Shown: positions 9,612 through 17,725 of the stretch, in pieces
Layout of the letters: each line of letters begins with the position of its first letter
Position numbering within the stretch: position 1 is the first letter of the stretch
Origin: Parasediminibacterium sp051861445
Lineage (GTDB): Bacteria > Bacteroidota > Bacteroidia > Chitinophagales > Chitinophagaceae
NCBI GenBank assembly: GCA_051861445.1
Contig: JBHYCS010000011.1
Coordinates: forward strand, 1-64,000
Length of the DNA: 64,000 nt
Direction of reading: 5' to 3'
Notes under the pieces: model-generated
Seen by the model: the letters and a program-made list of their open reading frames with translations, nothing else
What the model was told of the DNA's origin: nothing
Databases searched by the model: none
Position numbers and translations under genes: made by a program

Positions 9612-12600
9612 ATGAGTAAAACTAAATTTACAAAACTGTGTGTTTACATATGTGCATGCTTCATTTTGAGTAGTAAACTGCAGGCACAGATAGTAGTTAC
9701 TGCAACTTCAGGCACAACGATTGCAACTACTTACACATCATTAAATGCAGCAATTTCAGCCGTAAACAGTGGTACTCACAAAGGGGCTATTGTAATGAAA
9801 GTACATGTTAGCATATCAGAATCTTCAAATAGTTCATTAAGTGCTTCTGGTACAGGATCGGCTAGCTATACATCCATAAAAATTATTCCTGCAGACACCG
9901 CTACCGCTGTTAAAACTATCAGTTTCGGCACTGGTGGCACAACATTCTTTACTTTAAATGGTGCAAACAATGTTATTATTGATGGAAGACCAAATGAAAC
10001 AGGAAATAAAAAATTACTCATGTTCTCCCATTTAGGAACTACCGCAAGTTCTCATACATTTAATTTAACTGGTGGTGCATCGAATAATACCATTAAGTAT
10101 TGTACATTTACTTCTGCTTCAAGTGGAACTATTGCTTGTTCAGTTATACGATTAACTACTGGCACTAACTCTAATAATACTATTTCAAATTGTACTATTG
10201 ATGGCGGTAATCTTGGAGTTGAAATTAATGGAACAAATGGAACGCCATGTAACAATAATTCAATAATAGGTTGCCTTATTACAAATCAAAAGGCATCTAG
10301 CGTAAGATTAGCAGCTGCTGTTGGTAAAACGCTTATTGATTCATGCGATTTTACTCATTCAATTGCAACAAGTACAAGCGGTTATCAAGTATTTAATGTT
10401 TCACAAATAGAACCTTCATCTACGGTTACTTTAACTAGAAATAGAGCATATAATATTTTAACAAGTGCTGCAAATTTCATTCATGGAATATTCGTAAACC
10501 CAAGTGTTGCAAGTGGCACCTTAATTGCTAGAAATAACTCGTTTGTGCTTGGCAGTTCAGATAATCCAAATACTTTATCTCAAGTTATAAGAGGTGTTTT
10601 GTTCACAGGATCCTTGGCTACAACTTTAGTGTTAGAACACAACACTATACGAGTGGGGGGTACACATGTTGTAGCAAACGGCAATCCCACAAGTGTAGTA
10701 GTATTAAAATCAAATACTAGTACATCTTCTTCATTTACACTTAAAAATAATTTATTAATAAATACTAGAACAGGTACAAACAATAACCATACAGGAATTC
10801 ATCTATCGTCTCCAACAACTGGTACAGTTATCGTAGATAATAATACATATTATGGGACTTCAAACTATTATACTTCTACTCCTTATACTAGTATGGATGA
10901 TTACAAAGCCGCTGCTAGTGCAAATGGACACGACCAGAATTCAAGTTTTGGATTAATTGATTTTGTAAACAATACTAGTTCTGAAATAAATTTATTTGGA
11001 AGTAATTTATCTGAAGAGAAATTAGCTGGTGAACCTATTGGCATTACAACAGATATTTTAGGTTTACCTAGAAGTAGTAGTGCACCAAGACGTGGTGCTT
11101 TTGAAACACCAATAGGAACAATTTTAAACAATAATACTATTGGCAATGATCAAACTATTTGCGTGGGTAGTTCTCCGTCAACTTTAAATGGCAGTACACC
11201 AAGTGGTGGCTATGGTGTTTATGGTTATCAATGGCTAAGTACAATCGACTTAAGTGTGCCTTTTTCAGCAATTAGCGGTGCTAATAATGCTAATTATGCC
11301 CCAAGTTCAATCAGTACAAAAACATACTTCAAAAGAGTAGTAAACTCAGGATATACCGACACAAGTAGTATGGTTACGATTACTCCCATGAGTATTTGGA
11401 CTGGGGCTGTTAATAACAATTATGATAATTCAAGTAATTGGTGTTCGTCAATCATACCAAACAGTACATCTGATATACTTGTTCAAACAGGTGCTAGCAA
11501 TTTACCTATCATTGTAAATGGTACTCAACAAATTAGAGATCTATCACTTCAATCCTCTACTTCACTTAGAGTTGTTGGTTCATTACAAATCAATGGCAAT
11601 ACTACCAACAATGGCAATATAGTAGTTGCACCAACAGGTAATTTTGTAAGTGCTGCTGCTGTAAGCAATGTTACCCTTCAAAAAAGCATCATCGGTCAGC
11701 GTGGATGGAGAATGTTTGCTTATCCATTTACCACTACTCAAACTTTTAGTAGCCTTGCTTCTACCAATGGCATTGCAATTAGTACAACACCAAGTGGTGC
11801 AAGTGGCTTAACTGATGTTCGTAGTTTTACCAATGGTACTACCAATGGTTGGAACAATGTTACCGCATCTTCAACCACTGCTAATACACCTTTTGCTTTG
11901 TTTATCAGAGGTTTAAGCAGTGAGGTTACAGGATTAAACTATACGGCTGGTCCTTCTGCATTTACCTTTAGTGTAAATGGTACGCTCAATGCTAGTCCAT
12001 TTACAGTAACACCATCAGCTAGTAATTTCACTTTGGTAGGTAATCCTTTTGCAGCTCCTGTAAATAGCAGTGCATTAACCAATGGTGCTGGTAAAAGCTA
12101 TTATGTGTATCAAATTAGTCAAGGTGGTAATGTTAATGCTCAACGTACCAAAGCAGGTGCTTGGAGTACGGTATTAAGTTCTTCTGCTACTACTCCTATT
12201 CCTACTTTAGGTGTAATTGCTTATCAAGCAGGTAGTGCTTCTAGCTATACTGTTTCTACGAGTGATATTAATACTACCAATGCTGCTACTACTGGTTTAT
12301 TTAGTACAGAAAAAGCCATTGAGCACCTAGAATTACGTGTATTGCAAAATGGAATGCAGTTAGATAATCTATTTGTTCGTCAAGATGCTGCTGCTACAGC
12401 TGCAGGAACGGATGGTAAAGATTTACAAAAGTTGGCCAATGAGGGTTTGAATTTCTATACTCTAACTACTGCTGATAATCATCGCTTAGCAGTAGATGCT
12501 AGAAACGTAGTTGGAGCGACTACTATTCCTTTGGGTGTTGTAGGTGCTGTAGGTAACTATCAATTACAAGTAGCGAATTTGAATATTAATCAAGTAGAAG

Positions 12601-13007
12601 TATGGTTGAAAGATGCATTTACAGGTACAACCACTACATTAAAGGCAAATAGCAACTACGAGTTTGACATTACAACAGATGCTGCTAGTAAGGGTGAAAA
12701 TAGATTTGAATTGGTATTGAATAAAGTAGCTAGTAAAATAGCTGGTATAGATGTTACCAATGCTGGAAAAATGACTGCCAAATTATTAAATGGGAACATC
12801 AACAGAAACAATATAGCTCAATTAGAGATTGCTGGTGCTGCTGGTAAAGTAGAGATTCGTGTTACCGATATGGCAGGTAGATTGTTGCATACACAAGCTG
12901 GACAAAATGGTAGAAACACCATTCAATTGGGAAGAAAGGCTGGTGTGCAATTGATTACCATTTCTGATGGTACAACCACTATCAACCAAAAAATGGTAAA
13001 GCAATAG
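9612..13007 (+). CDS. Secreted beta-helix surface protein with T9SS-type C-terminal domain
   Basis: This 1131-residue protein has a signal peptide (about 1-25, ending LQAQ). An Asn/Thr/Ser-rich region (about 60-470) with regularly spaced NNTI, NNSI and NNVI turns looks like a right-handed parallel beta-helix. An Ig-like segment (about 510-600, TICVGSSPSTLNG) follows. The last 450 residues are homologous to the tail of the giant protein upstream (RGWRMFAYPF versus RRAFRFLAHPF; LVGNPFAAPV versus LIGNPYACPV). It ends in a T9SS type A-like sorting domain (IRVTDMAGRLLHT) and VKQ. It is probably a cell-surface or secreted adhesin. No catalytic site was recognised. It is followed after 47 bases by a PID-CTERM gene. 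Confidence 0.8.
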   Translation: MSKTKFTKLCVYICACFILSSKLQAQIVVTATSGTTIATTYTSLNAAISAVNSGTHKGAIVMKVHVSISESSNSSLSASGTGSASYTSIKIIPADTATAVKTISFGTGGTTFFTLNGANNVIIDGRPNETGNKKLLMFSHLGTTASSHTFNLTGGASNNTIKYCTFTSASSGTIACSVIRLTTGTNSNNTISNCTIDGGNLGVEINGTNGTPCNNNSIIGCLITNQKASSVRLAAAVGKTLIDSCDFTHSIATSTSGYQVFNVSQIEPSSTVTLTRNRAYNILTSAANFIHGIFVNPSVASGTLIARNNSFVLGSSDNPNTLSQVIRGVLFTGSLATTLVLEHNTIRVGGTHVVANGNPTSVVVLKSNTSTSSSFTLKNNLLINTRTGTNNNHTGIHLSSPTTGTVIVDNNTYYGTSNYYTSTPYTSMDDYKAAASANGHDQNSSFGLIDFVNNTSSEINLFGSNLSEEKLAGEPIGITTDILGLPRSSSAPRRGAFETPIGTILNNNTIGNDQTICVGSSPSTLNGSTPSGGYGVYGYQWLSTIDLSVPFSAISGANNANYAPSSISTKTYFKRVVNSGYTDTSSMVTITPMSIWTGAVNNNYDNSSNWCSSIIPNSTSDILVQTGASNLPIIVNGTQQIRDLSLQSSTSLRVVGSLQINGNTTNNGNIVVAPTGNFVSAAAVSNVTLQKSIIGQRGWRMFAYPFTTTQTFSSLASTNGIAISTTPSGASGLTDVRSFTNGTTNGWNNVTASSTTANTPFALFIRGLSSEVTGLNYTAGPSAFTFSVNGTLNASPFTVTPSASNFTLVGNPFAAPVNSSALTNGAGKSYYVYQISQGGNVNAQRTKAGAWSTVLSSSATTPIPTLGVIAYQAGSASSYTVSTSDINTTNAATTGLFSTEKAIEHLELRVLQNGMQLDNLFVRQDAAATAAGTDGKDLQKLANEGLNFYTLTTADNHRLAVDARNVVGATTIPLGVVGAVGNYQLQVANLNINQVEVWLKDAFTGTTTTLKANSNYEFDITTDAASKGENRFELVLNKVASKIAGIDVTNAGKMTAKLLNGNINRNNIAQLEIAGAAGKVEIRVTDMAGRLLHTQAGQNGRNTIQLGRKAGVQLITISDGTTTINQKMVKQ

Positions 13008-13054
13008 TCACTGAATAAACCCATTTTATCTAACAACAATCAATTCAAAATAAG

Positions 13055-13243
13055 ATGAAACAAATTATAAAATCAGCATTTATTTTCTCAGCCATATTAT
13101 TCGTAGCCATTACTTCTATTCAAGCACAAATTGATGATGCAGGTGGTGATGTAGATTTACCCATTGATGGTGGTTTATCACTGCTAGTTGCTGCTGGTGT
13201 GGGTTATGGAGCTAAGAAGTTGAAGGAGAACAGGAAAAAGTAA
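13055..13243 (+). CDS. Small PID-CTERM protein, copy 2
   Basis: This 62-residue protein has a signal peptide (about 1-25, ending IQAQ) and an acidic linker (IDDAGGDVDL). The tail PIDGGLSLLVAAGVGYGAKK is identical to that of the protein at 9186, followed by a basic end. It lies 47 bases after the beta-helix protein and probably shares its transcript. A terminator follows. The 3' half of the gene plus the terminator is duplicated at 17151-17326. The function of the mature peptide is unknown. Confidence 0.8.
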   Translation: MKQIIKSAFIFSAILFVAITSIQAQIDDAGGDVDLPIDGGLSLLVAAGVGYGAKKLKENRKK

Positions 13244-13303
13244 TGCTAGAATAATAATAGCTTTTAAAAATATAGGCTGCTCCAAAAGGGCAGCTTTTTT
13301 ATT
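13125..13303 (+). repeat. Direct repeat, left copy (PID-CTERM 3' end plus terminator)
   Basis: The segment from CACAAATTG in the coding region through the terminator is repeated at 17151-17326 at more than 90 percent identity by eye. The only length change is one ATA triplet in the ATAATAATA run after the stop codon. The two copies bracket about 3.85 kb. Confidence 0.85.
13274..13300 (+). terminator. Rho-independent terminator after PID-CTERM copy 2
   Basis: GCTGCTC pairs with GGGCAGC (one G-T pair) around a short A-rich loop, followed by six Ts. An identical hairpin follows the broken copy at 17297. Confidence 0.85.
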
Positions 13304-13336
13304 TTGAGAGTTACTTATTGAGTGATATGTAGCCAC

Positions 13337-13412
13337 TTTATTCTAAAAGTTTAATTAAAAATTCGTGAGACAAAAATCAGGGCAAAGCAGTTCCTTCCTT
13401 CGTCAGAAAAAC
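13337..13412. repeat. Intergenic direct repeat, copy B
   Basis: This is the second copy of the repeat at 19-95. It shares the identical block beginning TTTATTCTAAAAG and the diverged CAGTTCCTTCCTTCGTCAG segment. A shorter echo (GCAGTTCCTTAATAAGGAGA) follows near 13463. Confidence 0.6.
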
Positions 13413-13783
13413 AGAACTTGTAAATGTCTTGCTGAGGAACGAAGCAACTCACTAAATTTACAAAAGCAGTTCCTTAATAAGGAGAACATACAAATAAAAA
13501 AAGCAGCCTTTCATAAAACCTTGTTTGTAGGCTTTGCCATAGTAACAACGACAGGGTAATTCTAAAAACACAATCTAATAATGTTGAAATAAGTAATGCC
13601 ACCCTATTAAAGGGCTGCAAATTGTAAAACGAGGTTGCTTTAAAAAAGAAGTATCAAAGCATTCAATTAACGAAATGAATATTCAGCAATTAGGTTATAT
13701 GAAAAATTGATACCGAATCGGATGTTGAGTCAGTATCAATTTTCGAAATGTTGGTTAAAAGCAATATTTTTTAGTAGCTCTTA
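13413..13783. other. Non-coding stretch between PID-CTERM copy 2 and the barrel protein
   Basis: About 370 bases without a convincing gene. A 64-codon GTG-started frame covers 13365-13559 but overlaps the repeat, has no recognisable family and has unusual composition. It looks like decayed or repeat-derived DNA. Confidence 0.4.
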
Positions 13784-14455
13784 TCAATTAATCTGATACC
13801 TAAAAAAGATACCATAGTTTTCAAAAGTGCCGAGATCCATTCCAAACTGTGCTAAATCTGAACCTATGCCGAACTGAATTTTTTGCTTGTAATTGAATCC
13901 TACCCGTAGCATTTGTGTACTACCGTTGTGCTTTGTAAAAAAATTAAGTACTTCTCGCTTTTGTTCCGGATGTTCTTTTTGTAAACCCAAATTGGTACCT
14001 AAAATAAACTGAGAAAATAGTCCCCACTTCAGGGTAAATTGTGGTAAATAATTGATTAAAGCAAATAGGTCGAGTGCTTTAGGTTTGGCTAATTGTATGG
14101 TTGGAAAGGCATTGATGATAAAATCACCTTTCTTATTGAAATAAGTTAGCGATAAGCCAATGGTTGGGTTAAATCTTGCACCATCAAACGCCCCACCGGC
14201 TGCAATGCCTATCCAGTTATTTAACATATAGGTCAATTGTCCATCAATTGAAATACTATTTAAAGTACTGTCTTTGTAATTGATTGCAAAAATACTCTGC
14301 GAAAAAATATTCCACCTGCCAATGCTATCTAAATCTTTTTGAACATAGGCAAAATATTGCGTTTGTTTGTTACCCACCATTACTTCAAACGGTATTTGGG
14401 CATAAGTGAACTGTGCAGCCATTAAGCAAATAGCTACAAACAATCTTGTTTTCAT
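13784..14455 (-). CDS. Outer-membrane beta-barrel-like protein of unknown function
   Basis: This is a protein of about 223 residues if translation starts at MKTRLFVAICLM. A longer frame extends upstream into the preceding gene and is less likely. It has a signal peptide ending TYAQ. Alternating hydrophobic strands and aromatic girdle residues follow, ending GIFFRYQIN, which suits a small outer-membrane barrel. It lies 11 bases downstream of the hydroxylase/reductase fusion on the same strand, so the two are probably co-transcribed. No family function was recognised. Confidence 0.7.
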   Translation of the reverse strand: MKTRLFVAICLMAAQFTYAQIPFEVMVGNKQTQYFAYVQKDLDSIGRWNIFSQSIFAINYKDSTLNSISIDGQLTYMLNNWIGIAAGGAFDGARFNPTIGLSLTYFNKKGDFIINAFPTIQLAKPKALDLFALINYLPQFTLKWGLFSQFILGTNLGLQKEHPEQKREVLNFFTKHNGSTQMLRVGFNYKQKIQFGIGSDLAQFGMDLGTFENYGIFFRYQIN

Positions 14456-14466
14456 TGTATTAAACT

Positions 14467-16275
14467 TTAATTTTGAATAGAAATTTGAGTGGATTGTGCA
14501 ACAGACTGACAAGTCAAAATATAACCTGCTTTTATATCGGTATCCGAAAGCACTTGATTGTTTTGCATGGTAACCTTACCTTCCGTACACTTCATTTTGC
14601 AAGTGCCACACAAGCCACTTTGGCAAGAAAAAGATAAAGGAACATTTTGAGCTAAACCACTTTGAAGAATGGTTTTGCCTTCTTGCGTTTCAAAATGGTA
14701 GTTTTTGCCAAATACTTTTGCAGCAACCTTTGCTTTTTGAGAATGATTTGTTTGATTTTGTGTAGCAATTAAAAATAGCTCTCGATGAATTTTTTCTTTT
14801 GGTATACCCAAATAAGTTAAGTCTTCAATCAATTTATTGGTCATCATTTCGGGGCCACAGAGGTAAAAATCTAGTTTGTTTTTGCCATATTGGTTAACCA
14901 TTTCTTCGAGTGAAATTCTTGTGATAAAACCCTTGATTGCATTTTTCGGATTTTCTTCTTCGCTTAAAAAATGTTTGATTTCCAACTGAGCAGGAAATTG
15001 GCTTACCCAATTTTCAAATTTTTCTTTAAAAATGATACTCTCAAAATTTCTATTGGCATACAGCAAACTGATTTTGCTTTTGGGTTCAAACTTCAAAACC
15101 GTACCTATCATGCTATAAATAGGTGTAATGCCACTGCCACCCGCAATCATTACATAATGCTTTTGATGAGCAGGTTCAGGATTAAGGTAAAACTGACCTG
15201 AGGGTGCCGTAACTTCTATGGTATCCCCTGCTTTCAAGTGTTCTGCTAAATAATTAGTTACTACGCCACCTTTAATTCTTTTGATAGTTAAAGTCAAAAA
15301 ATTATCGGTGTTGGGTATTGACGATATAGAGAATGTACGATAAAGTATTTCGCCGTTTACATTCACTTTGATAGTGAGGTGCTGACCAGCAGAAAAATCT
15401 TTGAATATATGCGGCAAGTTTTCAAACCGAATAGTAAAAGCATCGTTTGCTTCTTGTGTAATGGATGCAACGGTAAGCGAATACAAGCCATCAGCTGACT
15501 TTTTGACATTTTTCCGTTCAAATATTTGTTCGTGGCGGGTTTCGTAATCTTTAAATTCTGTTCCCATCCATTTATCCCACCAAGTAAAATACAGCGAATA
15601 ATTACCATTAAACAATTGGTGGTGCATATTGTGGTGAGTAGAGGCTGTTTTAAATTGGAGTATTGGAAGCTTTACCCAACCCTTAGGATATATTTCATAG
15701 CCTAAATGACCTAATACATTATTTAGCATGGAGAAGATTTGCCAAGCCAACATCACTCCAAAATTAAGTGGGAGTAAAAATGGTAATACCACATGCATCA
15801 ATTGTTCTATTACCGCTTCTGATGGGTGAAAAGCAAAGGCTGTTAAGGGTGATGGATCGGTACTTTCGTGATGTACCTTATGGAAAAATTTATAAAAACG
15901 TGGTAAGTGCATCGATCTATGGCTCCAATAGAAAAACATATCATCTATAAAGAGTACAATAAAAAAGCTAGCAACTAACCACCAATAGCCATATTTTTCA
16001 ACATCAAAATACATAAGTGTATAGCCTTTACTTTCTAAATAAAGAAGGCAAACATCCATAATAGCAAACACTAAAAATGTACTTGCCGAAAATCCAAGGT
16101 CGTGTTTAAAATGATGTAGATTAGCACATTCAGTTTGCTGAATACGTATTTTTTTAAAGTACTTTTTGCCTACAACCCAAAAGATGATGAAGAAGGGAAA
16201 TGCAAAGCCTGCATACCAAAGAAGATTTTCGCCATATGCATCAATAATGTTTTTAAAAAATGTTGTAATATCCAT
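14467..16275 (-). CDS. Fatty-acid hydroxylase (sterol desaturase) fused to a ferredoxin-NAD(P)H reductase and 2Fe-2S ferredoxin
   Basis: This 602-residue fusion starts with a membrane di-iron hydroxylase domain (about 1-250) with the expected histidine clusters: HRSMH at 119-123, HKVHH at 132-136 and HHNMHH at 214-219. A flavin reductase domain follows, with RTFSIS at 313-318 (FAD), GGSGITP at 379-385 (NAD(P)H) and CGPEM at 473-477. The C-terminal plant-type 2Fe-2S domain has Cys551, 556, 559 and 589. It therefore carries its own electron chain from NAD(P)H through FAD and 2Fe-2S to the di-iron site. The substrate is unknown; a lipid or hydrophobic alkyl chain is likely for this family. Two Fnr-type palindromes lie upstream (16341-16377), and a Crp/Fnr gene is just beyond them. 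Confidence 0.9.
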   Translation of the reverse strand: MDITTFFKNIIDAYGENLLWYAGFAFPFFIIFWVVGKKYFKKIRIQQTECANLHHFKHDLGFSASTFLVFAIMDVCLLYLESKGYTLMYFDVEKYGYWWLVASFFIVLFIDDMFFYWSHRSMHLPRFYKFFHKVHHESTDPSPLTAFAFHPSEAVIEQLMHVVLPFLLPLNFGVMLAWQIFSMLNNVLGHLGYEIYPKGWVKLPILQFKTASTHHNMHHQLFNGNYSLYFTWWDKWMGTEFKDYETRHEQIFERKNVKKSADGLYSLTVASITQEANDAFTIRFENLPHIFKDFSAGQHLTIKVNVNGEILYRTFSISSIPNTDNFLTLTIKRIKGGVVTNYLAEHLKAGDTIEVTAPSGQFYLNPEPAHQKHYVMIAGGSGITPIYSMIGTVLKFEPKSKISLLYANRNFESIIFKEKFENWVSQFPAQLEIKHFLSEEENPKNAIKGFITRISLEEMVNQYGKNKLDFYLCGPEMMTNKLIEDLTYLGIPKEKIHRELFLIATQNQTNHSQKAKVAAKVFGKNYHFETQEGKTILQSGLAQNVPLSFSCQSGLCGTCKMKCTEGKVTMQNNQVLSDTDIKAGYILTCQSVAQSTQISIQN

Positions 16276-16340
16276 TTTGCTCCAATTTTAAAGTGTTTTT
16301 ATTTACACTGCAAAATTGTAAAGCCTTATATAGAAAGCTT

Positions 16341-16377
16341 TTGATGTAGAACAAAAAGCGATTTGATGTACATCAAA
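16341..16377 (-). promoter_or_regulatory. Two Fnr/Crp-type operator sites upstream of the hydroxylase fusion
   Basis: TTTGATGTACATCAAA at 16362-16377 is a perfect palindrome containing TTGAT-N4-ATCAA, the classic Fnr box. A second, imperfect site, TTGATGTAGAACAA, lies at 16341-16354. Its centre is 22 bases away, about two helical turns. Both lie 66-102 bases upstream of the hydroxylase-fusion start. The neighbouring gene encodes a Crp/Fnr protein whose recognition helix reads QETLSRIR, keeping the E--SR pattern of Fnr. Confidence 0.75.
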
Positions 16378-16383
16378 AAATGG

Positions 16384-16959
16384 TTAGAGTTTGCCTGCCC
16401 TTATTCTACTCAATGTTTCTTGTGTAATGTTTAAGTAAGAGGCTATATTACCAAGACTTATACGGTTGGTAATGTTTGGATAAACGCTTAATAATTTTAG
16501 GTAGCGTTGCTTTGCATCTAAAAATTGCAAATCAGCAATTCTATCTTCTACTTGCGAAACATAATGCAACTCTACCAATTTAATATACCAAAGGGCAAAT
16601 GAATGATGCTTTTGAAGTAAGGATTGTAATGCCGCATAATCAATGGAATACATTTCACTATCTTCCATTAGTTGAATGCTTTCTTGAGCTACTGTTTGAT
16701 GAACCAAACTCGGTACATCTGTAATAATCTGCTCGTCTAGCGAAAACCAAGTATTCATGTCTTTTCCTTGGTCGTTGGTATAAAAGTATCTTACAGCACC
16801 TTTTGTCATAAACCAAATGTGTTTACAAGGTTTACCAGCTTTTAGCAAAAAATAATTTCTCGGGTACTCCAAACATTGAAAATGCAAGACTACCTCTTCT
16901 AGAATATGATTAGGAAGGGTGCAAATACTTTGAATAAATGTAGAAATTTTTGTGTCCAT
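16384..16959 (-). CDS. Crp/Fnr-family transcriptional regulator
   Basis: This is a protein of about 191 residues counted from MDTKISTF. ATGs 18 and 54 bases upstream are also possible. The N-terminal cyclic-nucleotide-binding-like beta-roll (about 15-115) contains KHIWFMTKGAVRYFY. A dimer helix follows, then a short winged helix-turn-helix (NIASYLNITQETLSRIRAGKL) that reaches the C-terminus. The Fnr Fe-S cysteine pattern is absent, so oxygen sensing through a 4Fe-4S cluster is not supported; the ligand is unknown. It lies upstream of the hydroxylase fusion on the same strand, with the Fnr-like palindromes between them. It probably controls that transcript. Confidence 0.85.
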   Translation of the reverse strand: MDTKISTFIQSICTLPNHILEEVVLHFQCLEYPRNYFLLKAGKPCKHIWFMTKGAVRYFYTNDQGKDMNTWFSLDEQIITDVPSLVHQTVAQESIQLMEDSEMYSIDYAALQSLLQKHHSFALWYIKLVELHYVSQVEDRIADLQFLDAKQRYLKLLSVYPNITNRISLGNIASYLNITQETLSRIRAGKL

Positions 16960-17150
16960 ACTATTTTGCTTCTGCATAATTATTGTAAACAACAAATAAA
17001 ATTTTATGCTCATTAAAAAAACAATCTCCTCGAGTTATCACATAAATTCGAATTTGCACTTGTAATTAACACTAGTAGTGATGCAAAAATATTCAGTTAA
17101 GTTGGAATAATGGTTGGATTGCATTCTTATAATTTACTATACTGTTGAAA

Positions 17151-17269
17151 CACAAATTGGAGATGCAGGTGGTGATGTAGATTTACCAATTGATGGTGGA
17201 TTATCGCTACTTGTAGCTGCTGGTGTGGGTTATGGAGCTAAGAAGTTGAAAGAGAGTAGAAAAAAGTAA
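17151..17269 (+). pseudogene. Broken third PID-CTERM copy lacking start and signal peptide
   Basis: The frame reads QIGDAGGDVDLPIDGG and continues through the same hydrophobic helix and basic end as the protein at 13055. Homology begins abruptly at 17151. The upstream sequence codes for no signal peptide, and the in-frame stop TAA at 17108-17110 is followed by no ATG in frame. A TTG-started 51-codon frame is possible but has no export signal. This is a duplicated 3' fragment, not an intact gene. Confidence 0.8.
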
Positions 17270-17296
17270 TGCTAGAATAATAGCTTTTAAAAATAT

Positions 17297-17323
17297 AGGC
17301 TGCTCCAAAAGGGCAGCTTTTTT
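17297..17323 (+). terminator. Duplicated terminator hairpin
   Basis: Same GGCTGC/GCAGC hairpin and T-run as at 13274-13300, carried along in the duplication. Confidence 0.75.
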
Positions 17324-17360
17324 ATTCCATAAAGTTTGCCTTTTGTTTGCAGCAGTTTGT

Positions 17361-17510
17361 TTTGTGAACTTTTTCTTGTGAATATTTTTTTCTTCACAAA
17401 AATTTCTTCACAGGGTTGTGAACTTTTTTCTGTGAACTTTTTTTTGTTCACAAAATATTATTCACAGGGTTGTGAACTTTTTTGAAATGAAAATAAAAAG
17501 TTCACAGAAG
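17361..17510. repeat. 54-bp tandem repeat array with inverted TGTGAA/TTCACA arms
   Basis: TGTGAA occurs at 17363, 17377, 17417, 17431 and 17471. TTCACA occurs at 17393, 17407, 17447, 17461 and 17501. Both series step by 14 then 40 bases, giving an exact 54-base period and about 2.7 units. Each unit holds two TGTGAA and two TTCACA arms facing each other, so it can form hairpins or bind dimeric proteins. The last unit has a 12-bp stem (17471-17482 with 17495-17506). No ORF covers it convincingly. Confidence 0.85.
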
Positions 17511-17666
17511 TATAGCTTTCGCTATTTCGATTATTAAAATAGTGCTTAGGGAATAATATAAATAATTTGCGGAAACACAATCTATAGTTTGTATTTGCTG
17601 CATAAGGAGATACAGTACAAGTGTGCGACGCAACGGCAGCTGAATAGCATTACTATTGCCGACTAC

Positions 17667-17705
17667 AAAAAAAGAAAATCCCGACACTGATACTTATCGG
17701 GATTT
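17667..17705 (-). terminator. Terminator of the TonB receptor gene
   Basis: AAATCCCGA (17676-17684) pairs with TCGGGATTT (17697-17705). Read on the minus strand, the hairpin is followed by a T-rich tract. It lies 21 bases past the receptor stop codon. Confidence 0.8.
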
Positions 17706-17725
17706 CTTATTTTATTATTGGACAT

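Larger units (their letters stand above)
17151..17326 (+). repeat. Direct repeat, right copy (PID-CTERM 3' end plus terminator)
   Basis: Partner of 13125-13303, same orientation. The match ends just after the terminator T-run. Confidence 0.85.

Noticed and set aside
13365..13559. 64-codon GTG-started frame
   Set aside because: Overlaps an intergenic repeat, has no signal, domain or family, and its composition differs from nearby genes.
17151..17269. Third functional PID-CTERM gene
   Set aside because: No ATG or signal peptide; homology starts abruptly inside the coding region, so it is a duplicated fragment.
17361..17510. CRISPR array or replication origin
   Set aside because: The repeats are contiguous without unique spacers and there are no cas genes; no dnaA boxes or replication genes are adjacent.
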